Origin: Kaftiobacterium sp035693805
GTDB lineage: Bacteria > Sysuimicrobiota > Sysuimicrobiia > Sysuimicrobiales > Kaftiobacteriaceae
Direction of reading: 5' to 3'
DNA length: 11,086 nt
NCBI GenBank assembly: GCA_035693805.1
Contig: DASSGA010000210.1
Coordinates: 1 to 11,086, forward strand
The notes below the pieces were generated by a model. It had not been told where the DNA came from and did no database searches. It saw nothing but the letters and a program-made list of their open reading frames with translations. The number at the start of each line of letters is the position of its first letter. Within the stretch, counting starts at the first letter, position 1. This document shows positions 6,887-11,086 of the stretch, one piece after another. Made by a program: the position numbers and the translations under genes.

Positions 6887-7632
6887 GCGCGAACGGGTAC
6901 GCCGTTCGGGCGGAGGGACTCACCAAGCGGTTCGGGGCGTTCGTCGCGGTGGACGGCATCGACCTGGCCATCGCGCGCGGGGACATCTTCGGCTTCCTCG
7001 GCCCGAACGGCGCCGGGAAGTCCACGACGATCCGCATGCTCTGCGGCCTGATGGTGCCGACCTCCGGGCGGGCGGAGGTGCTCGGTCTGGATGCGGCGCG
7101 GGACGCGGAGGCGCTGCGGGAGCGCATCGGCTACATGAGCCAGCGCAGCAGCCTGTACAACGATCTGACCGTGGCGGAGCTCCTGCACTTCTACGGACGC
7201 ATCTACGGACTGGGGCAGGCGGAGCGGCAGCAGAAGGTCGCGGCATGGATCGAGCGCGCGGACCTGGCCGGCCGGGAGGGTCAGCTCGTCGGGACGCTCT
7301 CCGGCGGGTCGCGGCAGCGGCTGGCGCTGGGCTGCGCCATCCTGCACCGGCCGGAGCTGCTGCTGCTGGACGAGCCGACCTCCGGCACCGATCCCGTGCA
7401 GCGGCGCGAGTTCTGGGAGCTCATCTACCGCTTTGCGGACGAGGGGACCACGGTGCTCGTCACCACGCACTACATGGACGAGGCGGAGCACTGCACGACC
7501 CTGGCCTTCATCCACACCGGCCGGATCATCGCGCAGGGGACCCCCGATGCCATCAAGGGGCAGGCCGGCCTCCCAACGCTCGAGGACGTGTTCGTCTCGC
7601 TGATCGCCAACACCACCCAGGCCCATGCGTAG
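6883..7632 (+). CDS. ABC exporter ATPase 2 (YbhF C-half-like, canonical)
   Basis: A 249-residue ABC ATPase with a complete motif set: Walker A GPNGAGKST (K46), Q-loop Q87 in GYMSQRSSLYNDLTV, signature LSGGS (139-143), Walker B LLLLDEP (D163, E164) and switch histidine H196 in TTHYMDEAE. Unlike the neighbouring ATPase it lacks the DUF4162-like extension and passes almost directly from GTPDAIKGQ to LPTLEDVFVSLI. This matches the C-terminal half of YbhF-type double ATPases. The ATG overlaps the previous stop by four bases (ATGA), and the permease start lies eight bases inside its end, so all three should be made in balanced amounts. The likely role is the main ATP-hydrolysing subunit of the exporter. 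Confidence 0.94.
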   Translation: MSANGYAVRAEGLTKRFGAFVAVDGIDLAIARGDIFGFLGPNGAGKSTTIRMLCGLMVPTSGRAEVLGLDAARDAEALRERIGYMSQRSSLYNDLTVAELLHFYGRIYGLGQAERQQKVAAWIERADLAGREGQLVGTLSGGSRQRLALGCAILHRPELLLLDEPTSGTDPVQRREFWELIYRFADEGTTVLVTTHYMDEAEHCTTLAFIHTGRIIAQGTPDAIKGQAGLPTLEDVFVSLIANTTQAHA

Positions 7633-8752
7633 GCGGCTCGGTGCGATCATCATCAAGGAGTTCGTGCAGCTGGTCCGTGATCGGCGCACGCTGGCCATGG
7701 CGCTGCTCATGCCGGTGATCCAGCTGCTCCTCTTCGGCTACGCCATCACCACCGAGGTGGAGCACCTGCCGACCATCGTCTTCGACCAGTCGCAGAGTCA
7801 GGAGAGCCGGCAACTGCTCGACCGGTTCGTGAACTCGCGCTTCTTCGACGTCCGCGCGCAGGCCCGCAGCCTCGTAGAGATCGAGCGCGCTGTCGATCGG
7901 GGCGCCATGCGCGTCGGGATCGTCATCCCGCCCGAGTTCGGTGAGGCGCTCCAGAGCGGCCGCACCGGCCAGGTGCAGGTGATCGTGGACGCCTCCGACC
8001 CGCTCGTGGCCCGCAGCGCGATCGCCACGGCCGAGGCGATCGGGCAGACGGCGTCGCTCGAGATCGTCACGCGGCTGCTCGCCCGCGCCGGCTCGCCCGT
8101 GCGGGGCATCCCGCTTGAGGTGCGCACGCGGGCCTGGTACAATCCCGATCTGCGCAGCGTGAACTTCATGGTCCCGGGGCTGCTCGCGGTGATCCTCAGC
8201 ATGCTCACCCTGATGCTGACGGCCATCGCCATCGTGCGCGAACGGGAATTGGGGACGCTCGAGCAGCTCGTGGCCACCCCGATCCGGAAGACGGAGCTGA
8301 TGCTCGGGAAGATCCTCCCCTACGTGGTGCTCGGTTACCTCGACATCACCCTCGCGCTGTTGATCGGGGCGTTGTGGTTCAAAGTGCCGATCCGCGGCAG
8401 CCTGCTGCTGCTCTACGCCCTGACCCTGATCTTCTACCTGGCGACGCTGGGGCAGGGCATCCTGATCTCCACCGTCTCCCGCACGCAGCGGCAGGCGATG
8501 CAGGCGGCGTTCTTCGTGTTCCTCCCGGCGATCCTCCTCTCGGGCTTCATGTTCCCGCGCGAGGGGATGCCCGTGGTCATCCAGTGGATCGGCTACGCCA
8601 TCCCGCTGACGTACTTCCTCGTCATCGTCCGGGGGATCATCCTCAAAGGCGTCGGCCTGGCCGAGCTCTCCGCACAGATCATCCCGCTCGCCGTCCTCGG
8701 GGTCATCTTCTTCGTGGTCAGCGTCGCGCGGTTCCAGAAGCGGCTAGAATAG
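7625..8752 (+). CDS. ABC-2 type permease (YbhS/YbhR-like)
   Basis: An inner-membrane permease of 375 residues with the usual ABC-2 export layout. A cytoplasmic start with IIIKEFVQLVRDRR is followed by a first membrane helix (LAMALLMPVIQLLLFGYAI), a large extracytoplasmic domain of about 130 residues, then five hydrophobic segments from VPGLLAVILSMLTLMLTAIAI to IPLAVLGVIFFVVSVARF. The diagnostic ERELGTLEQLVATPIRKTELMLGK coupling segment follows the second helix. ATG 7625 overlaps the ATPase stop by eight bases. E. coli ybhFSR encodes two such permeases; only one is present here and the next gene is a HAD hydrolase, so a permease homodimer is predicted. Homology is to drug and lipid exporters. 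The actual substrate is not readable. Confidence 0.93.
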   Translation: MRRRLGAIIIKEFVQLVRDRRTLAMALLMPVIQLLLFGYAITTEVEHLPTIVFDQSQSQESRQLLDRFVNSRFFDVRAQARSLVEIERAVDRGAMRVGIVIPPEFGEALQSGRTGQVQVIVDASDPLVARSAIATAEAIGQTASLEIVTRLLARAGSPVRGIPLEVRTRAWYNPDLRSVNFMVPGLLAVILSMLTLMLTAIAIVRERELGTLEQLVATPIRKTELMLGKILPYVVLGYLDITLALLIGALWFKVPIRGSLLLLYALTLIFYLATLGQGILISTVSRTQRQAMQAAFFVFLPAILLSGFMFPREGMPVVIQWIGYAIPLTYFLVIVRGIILKGVGLAELSAQIIPLAVLGVIFFVVSVARFQKRLE

Positions 8753-8756
8753 TGGT

Positions 8757-9389
8757 ATGCTCGCCTGCCGCGCCGTCTGTTTCGATCTCGACGGCACGCT
8801 GCTCGACTCCCTCGTCTCCCATTACCGCGTCTACCGGAGGGTCTTCGCCGAACTGGGTCTCGCCTTCGAGGAGGGCGCGTACGCCGACCGCTATTCTCCT
8901 AACTGGTACATCTTCTACGAGCGCATGGGCCTTGCGCGTGATCGCTGGCGCGAGGCCGATCAGTTGTGGCTGCGGCACTACGAGAACGAGACACCCCATG
9001 CCCGGCCCGGGGCGGATGATGTGCTGGCGGCCATCCGGGCATCGGGGCGCCGACTTGGCCTGGTGACCTCAGGGGATCGCTCCCGGGTCGAGCGGGACAT
9101 CCACCGCGCGGGGTGGGAGAGGAGCTTCGACATCGTGGTCTGCGGCGGCGACGTGGAGGAGCGCAAGCCGCTGCCGGGACCGCTGCTCCATGCGCTGCGT
9201 GCCCTGCGCATCGAGCCGGCGGTCTCCCTCTACGTGGGCGACACGGTCGAGGACATCGCGATGGGAAAGGCGGCGGGGACGCGCACCGCAGGCGTGCTCG
9301 GAGGGTTCTCCGGCCGCGCGGCGCTCGAGGCCGCCTCGCCCGACCACCTCGTCACCTCGCTGCGCGAGCTGGTGCCACTCGTCGGCTGA
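8757..9389 (+). CDS. HAD-superfamily hydrolase (phosphoglycolate phosphatase-like)
   Basis: A predicted soluble phosphatase of 210 residues. Motif I is FDLDGTLLDS with nucleophile D10 and acid D12. Motif II is LVTSGD (T104 or S105). Motif III is ERKPLPGPL with K137. Motif IV is YVGDTVEDI with D162 and D166. A helical cap of about 75 residues lies between motifs I and II, as in the Gph/beta-phosphoglucomutase group. The ATG follows the permease stop after four bases without a good ribosome site, so it is probably translated by coupling as the last gene of the efflux operon. Its final 38 bases overlap the 3' end of the convergent MFS gene. Substrate is unknown; phosphoglycolate, sugar phosphates or nucleotides are all possible. 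A role in export is not shown by anything except position. Confidence 0.88.
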   Translation: MLACRAVCFDLDGTLLDSLVSHYRVYRRVFAELGLAFEEGAYADRYSPNWYIFYERMGLARDRWREADQLWLRHYENETPHARPGADDVLAAIRASGRRLGLVTSGDRSRVERDIHRAGWERSFDIVVCGGDVEERKPLPGPLLHALRALRIEPAVSLYVGDTVEDIAMGKAAGTRTAGVLGGFSGRAALEAASPDHLVTSLRELVPLVG

Positions 9390-10605
9390 AGATACGGACC
9401 TGCCACCACGCCGAGAGCGAGAGCGGGATGAGCGCCGCCGTGGCGGCGACGAGGGCCATCGCGCCGTACCCGATCGCGGCGAAGACGATGCCGCTGCTGA
9501 GACTGCCCGCCGCGGACGTCAGGCCGACCAGCAGATCGTTCGTGCCCTGCGTTCGTCCACGCTCGCTCGGGGAGAGCTGATCGGCCAGCAGCGACGACCC
9601 CGCTACGTAGCAGAAGTTCCAGCCCAGGCCCAGCAAGAACAGCGCCACCGACAGCGGCAGCACCCCCGGCGACAGGCGCGCGCTCAGGCAGGCGAGGGTG
9701 AGCACGGCGGCGCCCGTGACGATGACCGGCCCGCGGCCGAGCCGGTCGGCGAGCCGGCCGGAGACGATGGAGAAAGCGTACATGCCGACGACGTGGGCGG
9801 AGATGACGAACGAGATGCTGCTGAGTTGATGCTCGTGCCCCCGCATGTGCAGCGGCGTGATGACCATCAGCATCACCATGATCAGCTGGCCGAAGACCAT
9901 CGCCATGACGGCGACGAAGGCGGCCGGGACGCGGAGGATCTCGACAACGGACCGACCCGGACCGGCAGCGGCGTGACCGGGATCGTGGATGGCGGCGAGG
10001 GCCCGGCCGACCTCGCGCGGCTCAGGCCGCAGGAGGATGTAGACGAGCAGCGCAGCGGCGACGAAGAGCGCGGCGGTGACCAGGAACGGGCCGGAGAGTT
10101 CCTCGAGCGCCGTGGCGCCGGCCATCCGCGCCGCGGCCCCGGCCAGCAGCGGCCCGGCGATCGCTCCAATCGTCCCGCCGAGGACGACGGTCGAGATGGC
10201 CCGGGCCCGCTCTGACGGCGGATGGACCTCGGCGGCGACGAACCGCGCGAGCTGCACGGCCGAGACGGCCACACCCACGAGCAACGCCGCGACGAGGAAC
10301 CCCGCGAAGGAACTCCGCTCGATGGAGAGGACCGCCAGCAGCGCTCCTACGGCTCCCGCGGCCAGCCCAAGCACGAGCGTCCCGCGGCGGCCGATCCGGT
10401 CCATGAGCCGGCCCCAGCCAAACGCCGAGAAGGCGCCGCCGAGCTGGTAGAGCATAGCCGGCACGCCGGCATAGGAGGGGTGGCCGCCCAGGCGCGCGCC
10501 AAGGATGCTTACCACCGGGAAGATGGCGACGGTTGCGGCCGAGGCCAGACTCTGGGCGGCGAACAGCGTGCGCGTGATCCGGCGCGCAGCGCGGGCGAGA
10601 TCCAT
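9352..10605 (-). CDS. MFS transporter
   Basis: A major facilitator of 417 residues with about twelve hydrophobic segments. The loop after the second helix has the family signature GRLMDRIGRRGTLVLG (65-80), repeated in the second half as GRLADRLGRGPVIVTG, and the fifth-helix region contains GGTIGAIAGPLLAG, like motif C of drug antiporters. ATG 10605 is preceded by GGAG six bases upstream. The open frame extends to 10740, but that extension is polar, runs through the tRNA-fMet gene and its promoter, and is rejected. The stop lies inside the HAD gene. A central loop of about 30 residues (EPREVGRALAAIHDPGHAAA) separates the halves. Substrate cannot be told; a drug, sugar or metabolite exporter is plausible. 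It is transcribed away from the tRNA gene. Confidence 0.88.
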   Translation of the reverse strand: MDLARAARRITRTLFAAQSLASAATVAIFPVVSILGARLGGHPSYAGVPAMLYQLGGAFSAFGWGRLMDRIGRRGTLVLGLAAGAVGALLAVLSIERSSFAGFLVAALLVGVAVSAVQLARFVAAEVHPPSERARAISTVVLGGTIGAIAGPLLAGAAARMAGATALEELSGPFLVTAALFVAAALLVYILLRPEPREVGRALAAIHDPGHAAAGPGRSVVEILRVPAAFVAVMAMVFGQLIMVMLMVITPLHMRGHEHQLSSISFVISAHVVGMYAFSIVSGRLADRLGRGPVIVTGAAVLTLACLSARLSPGVLPLSVALFLLGLGWNFCYVAGSSLLADQLSPSERGRTQGTNDLLVGLTSAAGSLSSGIVFAAIGYGAMALVAATAALIPLSLSAWWQVRIFSRRVAPARAAR

Positions 10606-10611
10606 ACGGGA

Positions 10612-10615
10612 CTCC
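10612..10615 (-). promoter_or_regulatory. Ribosome binding site deciding the MFS start
   Basis: GGAG on the minus strand (within TTGGAG), six bases before ATG 10605. It fixes the start after the hydrophilic, tRNA-overlapping extension and directly before the first amphipathic and hydrophobic segments. Confidence 0.65.
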
Positions 10616-10662
10616 AAGCCGTTCGGCGTGGCCCGGCCGGCATCCTCTCCGGCCGCGGGTGG

Positions 10663-10691
10663 TTGACCTGGTCGGCACCCTTCCTTATAAT
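10663..10691 (+). promoter_or_regulatory. Strong sigma-70-type promoter of tRNA-fMet
   Basis: TTGACC (10663-10668), a 17-base spacer, and a perfect TATAAT (10686-10691). Transcription would start near 10697-10699, a few bases before the mature tRNA 5' end at 10704. This is the best promoter in the window. Confidence 0.88.
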
Positions 10692-10703
10692 GAAGGAAGT
10701 CGA

Positions 10704-10780
<77 letters not shown>

Positions 10781-10794
10781 CGTAATTACCACCT

Positions 10795-10845
10795 GAAACG
10801 CTCGGACACCGCTCCAGATGCGGGTGCCGGGCGTTTCGGCTTTTC
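10795..10845 (+). terminator. Probable intrinsic terminator after tRNA-fMet
   Basis: GAAACGC (10795-10801) pairs with GCGTTTC (10831-10837). The stem continues inward through CGG/CCG and CACC/GGTG with single-base bulges to a small TCCAGAT loop. A short TTTT (10841-10844) follows, after GGC. The stem is long but the T-tract is weak, so termination efficiency is uncertain. The stretch from 10846 to 10999 has no RNA gene or convincing protein gene. Confidence 0.6.
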
Positions 10846-10896
10846 CAGGCGGTTGTTACTTGGATACCCGGGAGACCCCCTGAGATCCGCCCAGAC

Positions 10897-10920
10897 GGGT
10901 CCGCACAAGGATCCGCACAA
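10897..10920. repeat. 12-base tandem repeat
   Basis: GGGTCCGCACAA (10897-10908) is followed directly by GGATCCGCACAA (10909-10920), with one mismatch. A shorter GATCCGC also occurs at 10884-10890. It lies in the gene-poor stretch about 80 bases from the tRNA-Asn fragment. Two copies are too few for a class assignment. It could be a protein-binding repeat such as integrase arm sites, or chance. Confidence 0.45.
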
Positions 10921-10999
10921 AACAGGGGGTGGGAACGATGGCCAAGCTGATCCAGGAGATCGGCGGAGGCAGCCGGACGGTCCGCCGCGCGGACGTCGA

Positions 11000-11041
11000 C
11001 TCCGCGGGTAGGATTCGAACCTACAACCCACCAGTCAACAG
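11000..11041 (-). pseudogene. 3' half of a tRNA-Asn gene (anticodon loop to discriminator)
   Basis: Read on the minus strand: anticodon loop CTGTTGA with GTT anticodon (11037-11039), 3' anticodon strand CTGGT, five-base variable loop GGGTT, T-arm GTAGG-TTCGAAT-CCTAC, acceptor strand CCGCGGA and discriminator G73. Acceptor ending and G73 fit tRNA-Asn. Upstream of the loop (11042 onward) there is no matching anticodon strand (TTAAC cannot pair with CTGGT), no D-arm and no TCCGCGG acceptor strand within the remaining 45 bases. Position 37 is G where ANN-decoding tRNAs need A for t6A. No CCA is encoded, unlike the neighbouring tRNA-fMet. It is best read as a 3' tRNA fragment left at an integration site. 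An intron-split gene continuing beyond the window is a less likely alternative. Confidence 0.7.
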
Positions 11042-11086
11042 GTTAAGGCAGACTCTGTATCTTGTTAGTTCTTCGTGCCTGTGGCT

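Noticed and set aside
9190..10215. Long plus-strand open frame opposite the MFS gene
   Set aside because: Arg/Asp/Glu-rich low-complexity translation, antisense to a well-supported membrane transporter.
10782..10789. GTAATTAC palindrome just after tRNA-fMet
   Set aside because: An eight-base palindrome is expected by chance and has no supporting context.
10786..11031. Minus-strand open frame of 81 codons
   Set aside because: It crosses the terminator hairpin and the tRNA-Asn fragment, and its Arg/Pro/Ser-rich product resembles nothing known.
10938..11086. Plus-strand open frame starting MAKLIQEIGGG and running off the right edge
   Set aside because: Its middle part (GRIRTYNPPVN) is the typical spurious antisense translation of a tRNA-Asn gene, and the ribosome site is poor. 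Only the first 20 or so codons could be real, which cannot be judged here.

Overview
The window looks like chromosomal DNA from an uncultured, high-GC bacterium. Two signals pull in different directions. It carries a full-length Gram-positive-type PurR purine repressor (winged helix plus PRTase domain), which points to the Bacillota/Armatimonadota side of the tree. It also carries a TolC-like outer-membrane channel with a signal peptide and a periplasmic adaptor, which points to a double membrane. A diderm Terrabacteria lineage (for example a Limnochordia-like or Armatimonadota-related group) fits both, but this is inference and I cannot name a taxon from sequence alone.

Layout. At the left edge is the 3' tail of an unidentified gene, coupled by a GTGA overlap to a MobA/GlmU-like nucleotidyltransferase (108-857), then purR (860-1711). 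Convergent to them is a CPBP-family intramembrane metalloprotease (complement 1733-2554). A divergent regulatory region of about 130 bases follows, with a sigma-70-type promoter, a 20-base TetR-type operator and a second 18-base palindrome. From it runs a tightly packed plus-strand operon: TetR regulator, TolC-like channel, HlyD-like adaptor, two ABC ATPases, one ABC-2 permease and a HAD phosphatase (2689-9389). An MFS transporter (complement 9352-10605) ends tail-to-tail inside the HAD gene. The right edge holds an initiator tRNA-fMet with a clear promoter and probable terminator, then about 300 bases without a convincing protein gene, containing a 12-base tandem repeat and the 3' half of a tRNA-Asn gene.

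How the genes work together. The TetR-TolC-HlyD-ABC-ABC-permease block matches the E. coli ybiH(cecR)-ybhG-ybhF-ybhS-ybhR type of efflux system. The differences are that the double ATPase YbhF is split into two genes, only one permease gene is present, and the outer-membrane channel is in the operon. It predicts a self-contained trans-envelope exporter under a drug- or metabolite-sensing repressor that also controls itself. The first ATPase lacks the switch histidine, so the two nucleotide-binding sites should be unequal.

I did not find a clearly new defence, mobile or biosynthetic system. The most unusual features are the exporter's composition, the C1xU72 mismatch of the initiator tRNA, and the broken tRNA-Asn at the right edge, which may mark the end of an integrated element lying just outside the window.
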